Program-made: the position numbers and the translations under genes
Shown: positions 1 to 7,557 of the stretch, piece by piece
How the letters are laid out: every line of letters starts with the position of its first letter
Position numbering within the stretch: the stretch's first letter is position 1
Source of the DNA: a virus
DNA length: 30,633 nt
IMG/VR virus record: IMGVR_UViG_3300032224_000783
Location: 1-30,633 of that record
Reading direction: 5' to 3' (one strand)
Notes under the pieces: generated by a model
Told to the model about the DNA's origin: nothing
What the model saw: only the letters and a program-made list of their open reading frames with translations
Databases searched by the model: none

Positions 1-1331
1 CACGTCAGTCAGGTAAGTCTGAGACAATTGCTAACACAGTAGCTACGCTAATGGTTCTATTGCCACGCCTTGCTAAAATGTATCCCGACCTATTAGGCCA
101 GTTTAAAGATGGCATCTGGATTGGCATGTTTGCTCCAGTTGAAGGTCAGGTAGAAACTCTATTTGGTCGTACAGTAAACCGACTTACCAGTGAACGCGCT
201 ATGGAAATCTTAGGGGACCCTGAGATTGACGACAGTCTTGGTAAAGTTCCAGGAGTTACACGACAGATTAAATTAAAGAACTCTGGCAGTAGCCTTATGA
301 TGATGACTGCTAACCCACGTGCAAAGATTGAATCTAAATCTTTTCATCTTATCGTTATCGATGAGTGTCAAGAAGCAGATGACTTTGTAGTATCTAAATC
401 TATCTCACCTATGCTTGCGTACTACTCAGGTACCATGGTTAAGACTGGCACACCTACTACGCACAAGAACAACTTCTATCGTTCTATTCAGCTTAACAAA
501 CGCAGACAAACAGGCAGAGGAATTAGACAAAACCACTTTGAGTGGGATTACCGCGATGTAAGTAAATACAACACTAGCTATGCAAAGTTTATTAAAAAAG
601 AAATGCTACGTATTGGTGAGGACTCAGATGAGTTCCAGATGTCGTATTGCTGCAAGTGGCTTCTAGAACGAGGTATGTTTGTTACATCAACAGTGATGGA
701 CGAGCTTGGCGATACATCTCAAGAAACAGTAAAAGCTTGGCATCGTTCCCCAGTTGTTGTAGGTATTGACCCTGCACGTAAAATGGACTCAACCGTTGTA
801 ACAGTGGTATGGGTAGACTGGGATAGACCTGATGAGTTTGGTTATTTTGACCATAGAATTTTAAATTGGCTGGAGATACAAGGTGATGACTGGGAAGACC
901 AATATTTTCAAATCGTTAATTTCTTGGGCAGCTACGACGTACTTGCTGTTGGGGTTGACGCTAACGGCGTGGGTGATGCGGTTGCACAAAGACTCAAACT
1001 CCTCCTCCCAAGAGCAGAAGTTCATGCCCTAGGTAGTAGCCAACCCGAACAGTCTAAGCGTTGGAAACACCTTAAGGCTTTAATTGACCGACGTCTGGTT
1101 GGTTGGCCTGCACACGCAAAAACTCGACGCCTTCGTACATGGAAACGCTTCTATCAACAAATGACTGATTTAGAGACTAAATTCACTGGACCTAACTTTC
1201 TAGCCCATGCACCTGATGAGGCACATGCTCACGATGACTATGCAGATAGCCTTGCAATTGCTGTGTCCCTAACTTTGGATATGACAATGCCATCCATCGA
1301 AGTTTCTACATCTCCATTCTTTAGCAGGTAG
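1..1331 (+). CDS. terL: Terminase large subunit (5'-partial)
   Basis: This is the packaging motor: an ATPase plus nuclease that cuts concatemeric DNA and drives it through the portal. The reading frame is open to the left edge (codons from base 3), and the first visible residues R-Q-S-G-K-S-E are the Walker A motif, so the gene starts upstream and the ATG at 51 is internal. Counted from that ATG, Walker B is LIVIDECQE with D104 and E105. The RNase H-like nuclease follows, with acidic residues at D240 (VGIDPA), D303 (GVDANGVGD) and D395/D396 (HDDYADS). About 442 residues are visible; only the extreme N-terminus is missing. A small terminase would be expected just upstream, outside the window. 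Family assignment is firm; the packaging mode (cos or pac) cannot be told. Confidence 0.95.
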   Translation, partial: RQSGKSETIANTVATLMVLLPRLAKMYPDLLGQFKDGIWIGMFAPVEGQVETLFGRTVNRLTSERAMEILGDPEIDDSLGKVPGVTRQIKLKNSGSSLMMMTANPRAKIESKSFHLIVIDECQEADDFVVSKSISPMLAYYSGTMVKTGTPTTHKNNFYRSIQLNKRRQTGRGIRQNHFEWDYRDVSKYNTSYAKFIKKEMLRIGEDSDEFQMSYCCKWLLERGMFVTSTVMDELGDTSQETVKAWHRSPVVVGIDPARKMDSTVVTVVWVDWDRPDEFGYFDHRILNWLEIQGDDWEDQYFQIVNFLGSYDVLAVGVDANGVGDAVAQRLKLLLPRAEVHALGSSQPEQSKRWKHLKALIDRRLVGWPAHAKTRRLRTWKRFYQQMTDLETKFTGPNFLAHAPDEAHAHDDYADSLAIAVSLTLDMTMPSIEVSTSPFFSR

Positions 1332-1412
1332 TTACCCGTTTAGCCTGACTTTACGACCAATAAGTAGGACACTTTTACACGAGGTCCTCAACCCTTATAA
1401 GGAGTATAAAAA

Positions 1413-1811
1413 ATGGCAATTGCCCCAACACCAAAGTTCCCTGAGCGTCCAGGTACTACTTACGACCGTAAGATGTCACCTGCAACACCAGGCCAGCGTG
1501 GTCCACTACGTTTTGAAGAAGGTCTTGCAACTGATACTGATATTCCAGCGGAATTCACTAACGGTGCAATGCAGGGATACGAACCTGCTGCAGGTCGTCC
1601 AAACCGTAACAAGCCAGTGCACACAAAGACTGCAGAAGAAACAATGCGTGAAAGAGCACATGTCGGTTCAGCCGCATGGGTAGAAGCACCAGCAGCGCTT
1701 TCTGATTTTTCTGCTGGCGGATTTGCTGACCATGGAGATAACCGTATTGAGCGTGTAATGCGCAGCGGTGCAAACCAGAAGTCATCTAATCCAGCAATCG
1801 TAAACGACTAA
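1413..1811 (+). CDS. Hypothetical protein, 132 aa, between terminase and portal
   Basis: I do not recognise this family. The ATG is preceded by AAGGAG at 1399-1404, a convincing ribosome binding site. The protein is hydrophilic and rich in Pro, Gly, Ala and Arg, with a disordered-looking N-terminal half (PTPKFPERPGTTYDRK), no predicted membrane segment and no signal peptide. Codon use resembles its neighbours. Its position between terminase and portal, in a transcript that ends in a hairpin just downstream, suggests a minor head or packaging-associated protein, but that is inference from context only. Confidence 0.8.
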   Translation: MAIAPTPKFPERPGTTYDRKMSPATPGQRGPLRFEEGLATDTDIPAEFTNGAMQGYEPAAGRPNRNKPVHTKTAEETMRERAHVGSAAWVEAPAALSDFSAGGFADHGDNRIERVMRSGANQKSSNPAIVND

Positions 1812-1820
1812 TTAAGGTTT

Positions 1821-1860
1821 CCTACCCCCGTACTCAGGCTACAAGGCTGGCGGGGGTAGG
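1821..1860 (+). terminator. Perfect 10-bp hairpin, possible terminator
   Basis: CCTACCCCCG at 1821-1830 pairs perfectly with CGGGGGTAGG at 1851-1860 around a 20-base loop. It starts ten bases after a stop codon and lies before the next gene. The following bases (CTTCCCATTTTC) are only weakly T-rich, so termination may be partial, or the hairpin may serve as an mRNA-stabilising or processing element. Confidence 0.6.
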
Positions 1861-1885
1861 CTTCCCATTTTCAAAGGATTGTTAA

Positions 1886-2191
1886 ATGGCACTGATTCAA
1901 GGTAAAGAAGTAAAAAAGACGGAGAAGCAGGAACCTGCTAATCCAAAGCTTTGGAACATGATTACTGCCCAGGCAAAAACTCGTTTCTCTAAGAACTCCC
2001 CTGCACGTGGTCACTGGATTCACGCTAAATATAATCAAATGGGTGGTCAGTATGTTAAATCTAAAAGAGAAGTTGACCCACGTTTTAGAGATTACATACA
2101 AGAATCTTTAGATAAAAAAGAAGAAAACCAAAAAAAGAAAGTTACTAAGCCAATAGGTAAAGGTAATATTCGCGGCGAGCGCTTTCGCTAA
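1886..2191 (+). CDS. Hypothetical basic protein, 101 aa, upstream of portal
   Basis: The family is not recognised. The ATG has AAAGGA at 1873-1878 as ribosome binding site. The protein is strongly basic, with Lys-rich ends (GKEVKKTEKQE near the start, KKEENQKKKVTKP near the end) around a more ordered middle containing W, Y and a HWIHAKYNQMGGQYV stretch. No membrane segment. The size, basic charge and position directly before the portal would fit a DNA-contacting packaging or internal head protein; this is a guess from charge and context. Confidence 0.8.
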   Translation: MALIQGKEVKKTEKQEPANPKLWNMITAQAKTRFSKNSPARGHWIHAKYNQMGGQYVKSKREVDPRFRDYIQESLDKKEENQKKKVTKPIGKGNIRGERFR

Positions 2192-2241
2192 GCCTATTAA
2201 TCGTGGTACTCTTTGCTCGTACGTAAGAAAAAGGTGGATAG

Positions 2242-3951
2242 TTGAGCGGCATTGATTTTTCTCCTCCCTCATATAGGGCGGCCTCGTCTGACTTAACCAT
2301 CTCCATTTCACCACTTGGTTTGGTGGAACTGGCTGACGAAGAATTTGAAGTACACGGCCCACGTCTAAATAGATATTCCCTTAACTGGGCAATGTACCTT
2401 GGGCACCACTATTCATACCGCCGTCAGATTGGCGATGCACAGCTAGTACTTAATTACTATCGTGCTTTTACAGATTTTATTATTAACTTTACTTTTGGTA
2501 AGGGCGTTAACTTCCGCTCTCCAAAAGAAACCGAAGCTATTGTTCCTGACCTTCTTGAGCGTGTATGGGAAGTAGATAACAACAAAGCAACTGTTCTATG
2601 GGAAATGGGACAGCAGGGCTCTGTATCTGGAGATTGCTTTATTAAAGTAGCTTATGAAGAAGCATGGGTTGACCCATCAGGCATGCAGCATCCTGGACGC
2701 GTACGCGTACTCCCGCTTAATGCTGCTTTCTGTTTTCCAGAGTTTCACCCACATGACCGCGAGCGTTTAATCCGTTTTAAATTAAAGTATCGTTTCTGGG
2801 GCACATCACTAGAAGGTACCCGTCAGGTATTCACTTACACTGAAATTCTTACAGAAGATGTGATTGAGGAATATATCAACGATGAACTTATTGACTCGCG
2901 CCCTAATCCGCTTGGCACTATTCCCATTGTTCATATTCCTAACGTTCGCATTAGTGGTAGCCCTTGGGGTCTTAGCGATGGTCATGACATTATTAACATT
3001 AACCGTACTTATAACGAAACTGCTACTGACATCGCTGACATCGTTAATTACCATGCTGCGCCCGTCACAGTCATCATCGGCGCTAAAGCTTCTCAGCTTG
3101 AGAAAGGCGCTAATAAAGTCTGGGGCGGTCTACCAAAAGACGCAAAGGTAGAAAACCTAGAAGGCGGCGCCCAAGGACTTAAAGGCGCTATGGAATTCTT
3201 AGCTATGCTTAAGAAGTCTATGCACGAAATGATTGGTGTTCCTGAAACCGCTCTTGGTCAGGCACAGCCTATTTCTAATACATCAGGTGTGGCCCTTTCT
3301 ATTCAGTTCCAGCCTTTGATGAACCGCTACCATCAGAAGATTATTCAATATGCACGTGGTTTAGAGCGCGTTAATGAACTTATCCTACGTAGCCTTGCTG
3401 TTAAGGAACCAGAGGTATTTACCTGGAATCCTGACACTAACGTAAAGCTTAAGAAGGGTCAGCTAGATGTACTTGACCCTAATGACCCTCTTACCTATCA
3501 AACCTATGTTCACTTCCCACAGCCTCTCCCACTAGATAAGCTGATTGCCCTTAACGAAGTTCAATCAATGCTATCCCTTGGACTTGAGTCTAAGGAAGGC
3601 GCACTTCGTACTCTTGGTGAAGAATTCCCTACTGAGAAACTAAACGAAATCCGTCAAGAACTTATGGATGACGCAGTTGCTGATGGAGCTCTTAAGCTTC
3701 TACAAACTCAAATTGAGCAGGAAATTGCTGAACTTACGGGCACTATGCCTAACCCTGAAACTGGCGGAGCCCCTGGCACCCCTAACGCAACAACTGGTGC
3801 TCCTGGAGCTCCAGCAGTACTACCACCAACTATGGATGAGGCTCTTGCTGCAGCTGATATGGGCGAAGCAGACCTACGTAACAAGTTGGTAACTGAAGCT
3901 TATGGAACCGTACTCCCACAGAGACGTGTACCAGAAGAATACGAAAAATAA
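2242..3951 (+). CDS. Phage portal protein
   Basis: The portal is a dodecameric ring at the capsid vertex through which DNA enters and leaves. The protein has 569 residues, a normal length for portals. Features seen are an N-terminal YYRAFTDFIINFTFGKG segment typical of the portal wing/clip, a central beta-rich region (RVRVLPLNAAFCFPEFHP), a long helical stretch around ETALGQAQPISNTSGVALS, and an acidic, Pro/Gly/Ala-rich C-terminal tail (residues about 495-569). The start is TTG at 2242, preceded by AAGGTGG at 2231-2237; the nearby GTG at 2235 runs into a stop at once. Position after terminase and before scaffold and capsid supports the call. Confidence 0.88.
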   Translation: MSGIDFSPPSYRAASSDLTISISPLGLVELADEEFEVHGPRLNRYSLNWAMYLGHHYSYRRQIGDAQLVLNYYRAFTDFIINFTFGKGVNFRSPKETEAIVPDLLERVWEVDNNKATVLWEMGQQGSVSGDCFIKVAYEEAWVDPSGMQHPGRVRVLPLNAAFCFPEFHPHDRERLIRFKLKYRFWGTSLEGTRQVFTYTEILTEDVIEEYINDELIDSRPNPLGTIPIVHIPNVRISGSPWGLSDGHDIININRTYNETATDIADIVNYHAAPVTVIIGAKASQLEKGANKVWGGLPKDAKVENLEGGAQGLKGAMEFLAMLKKSMHEMIGVPETALGQAQPISNTSGVALSIQFQPLMNRYHQKIIQYARGLERVNELILRSLAVKEPEVFTWNPDTNVKLKKGQLDVLDPNDPLTYQTYVHFPQPLPLDKLIALNEVQSMLSLGLESKEGALRTLGEEFPTEKLNEIRQELMDDAVADGALKLLQTQIEQEIAELTGTMPNPETGGAPGTPNATTGAPGAPAVLPPTMDEALAAADMGEADLRNKLVTEAYGTVLPQRRVPEEYEK

Positions 3952-4056
3952 GCGTTTACGCAGACATTTTTCGTATTAAGCAAGAAAATATATACAACGT
4001 TCGGTCATATGTGCTACTAATTCGGAAAACGACCTCTAGGAGAAAAAGGAATCTTT

Positions 4057-4836
4057 ATGGATACAGCAGAAGTTAATGCTGATGCCTTTGCGGCAGAAGC
4101 AGGAGTTGTTCCAGTTGTAGCTGAGTCTTCAGACAACGCAGTTGTCGCTGACGCACTTACTACTAAGGCAACTTCCAAGTTTTATACGGAAGATGACTTG
4201 GCACGTGTACGTAGCCAAGAAAAAGAAAAACTCTATCCTCAGATTGACAAGCTGAAGGAAGAACTAGATGTCATTAAGAAAGAGCGTGAAGCAGAACTTG
4301 CTGCACGTGCTGCAGATGCAGAAGCAAAAGCTAAAGCTGAGCAGGAAGCTCTTGAAAGTGACATGGATGTTCGTACCTTGCTTAAAACCAAGGAACAAGA
4401 GTGGCAGGAGCAGTTGGAGCGTGAGCGTCAAGAACGTGAACGTGCCTTCGCTCTACTGGAACGCGAAAAGTCTTTTGCTGACCTACAGAACTACCGTTCA
4501 CAACGCGTAGACGCAGAGCGCGAAGCTATTATTCCTGAACTGTTAGACCTAATAAGTGGCAATACCCCTGAAGAGGTTGACGCAAGTATTGAAGGACTAA
4601 AAGCTCGTTCTGCAAAGATTCTTGAATCGGCGCAATCTGCAATGCAGAATGCACGTAAAGAAATGACGGGGACAAGGGTAACCACGCCCCCGCTCGGACA
4701 GATGGACACTAATATGGACCAACGCTCGTTAACGGCTGAAGATATTCAGTCAATGTCGATGAATGATTACGCAAAATACAGAGAGAAAATCTTGGGCGCT
4801 ACAGCTCGAGGTAAGTCTCGCGGCTTGTTCGGGTAA
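4057..4836 (+). CDS. Scaffolding protein
   Basis: A 259-residue, highly charged protein with the hallmarks of a phage head scaffold: an acidic Ala/Val-rich N-terminus (residues 1-40), a long Glu/Lys/Arg/Ala coiled coil from about residue 45 to 150 (EKEKLYPQIDKLKEELD, then REAELAARAADAEAKAKAEQ), a second helical part to about 205, and a short basic C-terminus (ATARGKSRGLFG) of the kind that contacts the capsid protein. It directly precedes the major capsid gene. No serine protease motif is visible, so this looks like a plain scaffold and not a protease-scaffold fusion. AGGAG and AAAGGA lie just before the ATG. The 105-base gap before it has an AT-rich stretch but no convincing promoter. Confidence 0.82.
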   Translation: MDTAEVNADAFAAEAGVVPVVAESSDNAVVADALTTKATSKFYTEDDLARVRSQEKEKLYPQIDKLKEELDVIKKEREAELAARAADAEAKAKAEQEALESDMDVRTLLKTKEQEWQEQLERERQERERAFALLEREKSFADLQNYRSQRVDAEREAIIPELLDLISGNTPEEVDASIEGLKARSAKILESAQSAMQNARKEMTGTRVTTPPLGQMDTNMDQRSLTAEDIQSMSMNDYAKYREKILGATARGKSRGLFG

Positions 4837-4880
4837 ATCCCACAATCCCAAATCCAACCTACAAGGAGTAAACAACTAAA

Positions 4881-5951
4881 ATGGCATCTGGTATTACGGG
4901 TACTGGCAATCTAGCCGCAGCCCCAACAGCGTACTCAGGTACAAACACACAGCTTACTCAGGCGATTCAGACAATCTGGTCTAAGGAAATCCTTTTCCAG
5001 GCAATGCCTATCCTTCGCTTTGAGCAGTTCGCAGTTAAGAAAACAGAACTAGGTGTTGCACCTGGTCTTCAGATTAACTTCATGCGTTACAACAACCTCG
5101 GCTTCGCGAATTCACTCGTTGAAGGCGTTCGTATGCAGACTAACGCACTTACAGCACAGCAGTTCTCAATCACAGTAACTGAGCATGGTTATGCTCTTGC
5201 TGTTTCAGAGCTATTGCTTAATGCTTCATTTGATGACGTAATGGCTTCAGCTTCACGTCTTCTTGGTCGTAACATGGCTATCTATCTTGACCAGCTATCA
5301 CGCGACACACTTTATGCAGCGACTTCAACCATTTACGGTGAAGACCGCTCATCACTCACAGCAGTAAACAACTGGTATGCAGATGGTACAACCGCTGCTA
5401 ACCGCGCTGCTATGACAGGTACCTACTACATGACACCTCACACAGTGAAGGACGCAGTAGAGACCTTAGCAACAAAGAACATCCCTCGCCTTGGTGAGAC
5501 ATATGTTGCTTTCGTTCACCCCCACCAGAGCCGTAAACTTCGTGATAATCCAGAATTTATTGAAGTCACAAAGTACGCTGCTCCAGGTAACTTCATGCTT
5601 GGTGAAATCGGTCGTCTATACGATTGCGTATTCATTGAAACAACTCAGGTTCTTAAGGTTGCTGGCGGCGCTGGTTCTTCTTACTCAGCTGATACAACTG
5701 TTGCTAACCCAACAGTAACAGCTGGTGGAGGCTACATCACACCTGCTACAAAGACAGGTAACGGTGGTTCAGACCGCTACGCAGCTATCTTCATTGGAGA
5801 TAACGCATTCGGTCACGCAATCTCTCTTCCAGTCGAACTCCGCGATGGCGGTATTCTTGACTTCGGTCGTGAGCATGCGCTTGCTTGGTACTCAATCTTC
5901 GGTCTTGGTCTAATCACTGACCAGTCTGTAATCATTGCAGAAACCAACTAA
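4881..5951 (+). CDS. Major capsid protein, N4-gp56 family
   Basis: This 356-residue protein resembles the N4-gp56 family of HK97-fold capsid proteins. Seen features are an N-terminal IQTIWSKEILFQAMPILRFEQF segment followed by GLQINFMRYNNLGFANSLVEG, and the family-like sequence ITVTEHGYALAVSELLLNASFDDVM. Later come a long helix (RLLGRNMAIYLDQLSRDTLYAA, residues about 128-149), the FVHPHQSRKLRDNPEF loop, and a C-terminal domain ending with GREHALAWYSIFGLGLI. AAGGAG at 4864-4869 precedes the ATG. No prohead protease gene is nearby, as is usual for this family. Synthesis is expected to be high. Family assignment rests on recognition by eye. Confidence 0.88.
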   Translation: MASGITGTGNLAAAPTAYSGTNTQLTQAIQTIWSKEILFQAMPILRFEQFAVKKTELGVAPGLQINFMRYNNLGFANSLVEGVRMQTNALTAQQFSITVTEHGYALAVSELLLNASFDDVMASASRLLGRNMAIYLDQLSRDTLYAATSTIYGEDRSSLTAVNNWYADGTTAANRAAMTGTYYMTPHTVKDAVETLATKNIPRLGETYVAFVHPHQSRKLRDNPEFIEVTKYAAPGNFMLGEIGRLYDCVFIETTQVLKVAGGAGSSYSADTTVANPTVTAGGGYITPATKTGNGGSDRYAAIFIGDNAFGHAISLPVELRDGGILDFGREHALAWYSIFGLGLITDQSVIIAETN

Positions 5952-6024
5952 TTAATCCATAGACCTGGGTACGTCTCAAAACTGCCCATTCAATCTTTAA
6001 CAGACAATAATTAGGAGAATACAA

Positions 6025-6390
6025 ATGGCAAGTAAAGTAAAACCATCTGATGTCACAGGTCGCGCTCGTGAAGCGCAGATTTCTGATAATGCTGAGGCGT
6101 TACAGTCACGTGCATCAGAAATGTCAATGGCTACCGCCAACGCTCAGATTAAACTTGAGACCGAGGTCCTAGACGCTACTAAGCCTAACCAGGCAACAGT
6201 AATCGTTGATGAAGCTACAGTTGTAAGCAAGGGTGATGACGTTGTTGTTATCCGTGTTGTCGAGGATATCGAGAACATGACCCTAGGAGCTGGCAACTAC
6301 TATAACTTCAAAGCAGGACAGAAGTACAAGGTTAGCAAGCAAGTAGCCCAGCACCTTGAAGAAAAAGGTTATTTAGCTGGCGTTATCTAG
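6025..6390 (+). CDS. Small capsid-associated protein, 121 aa (hypothetical)
   Basis: This is the last gene of the head transcript, with TTAGGAG before its ATG and a strong terminator right after its stop. The N-terminal half (residues 1-60) is helical and polar. The C-terminal part (DDVVVIRVVEDIENMTLGAGNYYNFKAGQ, then KYKVSKQVAQHLEEKGYL) looks like a small beta-barrel with a terminal helix. Similar C-terminal 'YNFKAGQKYKVPKSVA-HLEE-GYL' patterns occur in small proteins beside actinophage capsid genes. A decoration or head-completion role is plausible from position; I cannot name the function. Confidence 0.75.
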   Translation: MASKVKPSDVTGRAREAQISDNAEALQSRASEMSMATANAQIKLETEVLDATKPNQATVIVDEATVVSKGDDVVVIRVVEDIENMTLGAGNYYNFKAGQKYKVSKQVAQHLEEKGYLAGVI

Positions 6391-6408
6391 CATTAATTTT
6401 GGCGGATT

Positions 6409-6434
6409 AGCGGGCACATTGATGCCCGCTTTTT
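6409..6434 (+). terminator. Intrinsic terminator closing the head gene transcript
   Basis: AGCGGGCA (6409-6416), loop CATTGA, TGCCCGCT (6423-6430), then a T run through 6434. This 8-bp perfect stem with a T tract is a textbook rho-independent terminator, 18 bases past the stop of the small capsid-associated gene. Confidence 0.9.
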
Positions 6435-6450
6435 CGTTTGTAAAGATTTT

Positions 6451-6478
6451 TTGTCCATTTACTGACACCATGTATCAG
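6451..6478 (+). promoter_or_regulatory. Possible promoter for the fibre module
   Basis: TTGTCC (6451-6456) and TATCAG (6473-6478), 16 bases apart, lie between a strong terminator and the next gene, where a promoter is needed. Both boxes match the sigma-70 type only partly. The same TGTCCA-to-TAT distance (21 bases) recurs at 14126-14152. Confidence 0.3.
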
Positions 6479-6497
6479 TAGCGTTAGGAGTAAATGA

Positions 6498-7556
6498 GTG
6501 GCCCTCTTATCGGATTTGGTATCACGAGTTCGCCTAGAACTTGGAGACCAGGGTAAAGAGTTTACTTTTACTGCAGTTGGTGACGGAGTAACAAAAGAGT
6601 TTTATTTAAACAATAAACCTATTGATGCTTTTACCCTTTTGGTGACTGTAACTGAAGAGTACATTCCAGCCCCTACAGGATATAAATTAGAAGTAGACCA
6701 GGGCGTTATCCGTTTTCAAAATCCAATTGCCAATGGCGCAACTCTTGTTGTGCATGGCACCGCTTATCGTTATTTTTCAGATGCTGATATTGAACGTTTT
6801 GTTAACACTGCAGTAGGTCAGCACCTTCATGAGCGCACAGACTCTTACGGAAGTAAGATGACTGTTGGCGCTATCCCAGCAGTAGAGGAATACCCAGTAG
6901 CCATCCTCTCAACTATTGAAGCTCTATGGGCCCTAGCTACTGACGCATCTTTTGATATTAATATTTCGGCTCCAGATGGAGTAGTTATTCCACGTAGCCA
7001 GCGCTGGCAGCAATTGACCTCTATGATTGCTCAACGTCAGGAACAGTACAAGCAACTTTGCTCAGCTCTTAATATCGGCCTATGGCGTATCCAGATGGGT
7101 ACCCTACGCCGCACTAGCCGCCTTACTAATAAACTTGTTCCTATCTACATGGCTCAAGAGTTTGATGATGGTCGTAAGCCAGAGCGTGTGTACATTGCTA
7201 ATGACCTTATGGGACGCCAAGAGTTCCCAACTACAGTTCAGGCATATGACCTAGTTCTATACCAGGGCGATAGCTATAGTCAAGATTTTGTTCTTGGAGC
7301 TTCTGTAACTGGTTTAACCTTTAAATCAGAAATTAGAACATACCCTAATTCACCTACTAGATATGCAGCCTTCAATGTTACAATTATTGATGCCGCAACT
7401 GGACGTATAAGAATTACGCTTACTCAGTCCGCTACTAAATATCTACCAGTGCGTGGTTTTTGGGATTTGCAAGCTACTTCTAATACAGATGCAACATTCC
7501 AAAAGACATTTTTGCGAGGTCAAGTGTTTGTAACCCAACAGGTATCGGTGGATTAA
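6498..7556 (+). CDS. Connector-like structural protein with C-terminal fibre-type beta domain
   Basis: This is a 352-residue structural protein. Residues 1-85 include a short helix ([15 protein letters not shown]) and a beta domain. Residues 90-200 are helical ([19 protein letters not shown], then [19 protein letters not shown]), as in head-tail adaptor proteins. Residues about 247-352 form a separate beta domain ([18 protein letters not shown] to the end) resembling the N-terminal beta domains of phage baseplate and fibre proteins that begin with a YQGDT motif. GTG at 6498 is the start: GGAG at 6487-6490 is 7 bases upstream, whereas the ATG at 6494 is out of frame and meets a stop. It may be a head-tail connector or an anchor for the collagen-like protein whose gene starts one base after its stop. 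Confidence 0.65.
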   Translation: MALLSDLVSRVRLELGDQGKEFTFTAVGDGVTKEFYLNNKPIDAFTLLVTVTEEYIPAPTGYKLEVDQGVIRFQNPIANGATLVVHGTAYRYFSDADIERFVNTAVGQHLHERTDSYGSKMTVGAIPAVEEYPVAILSTIEALWALATDASFDINISAPDGVVIPRSQRWQQLTSMIAQRQEQYKQLCSALNIGLWRIQMGTLRRTSRLTNKLVPIYMAQEFDDGRKPERVYIANDLMGRQEFPTTVQAYDLVLYQGDSYSQDFVLGASVTGLTFKSEIRTYPNSPTRYAAFNVTIIDAATGRIRITLTQSATKYLPVRGFWDLQATSNTDATFQKTFLRGQVFVTQQVSVD

Positions 7557-7557
7557 C

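Noticed and set aside
51-1331. ATG at 51 as the true terminase start
   Set aside because: The frame is open to the window edge, and the Walker A residues lie upstream of this ATG, so it is internal.
3952-4056. Promoter in the gap before the scaffold gene (TATACA at 3991)
   Set aside because: No -35-like partner at the right distance and no terminator in front; the AT-rich stretch alone is not enough.
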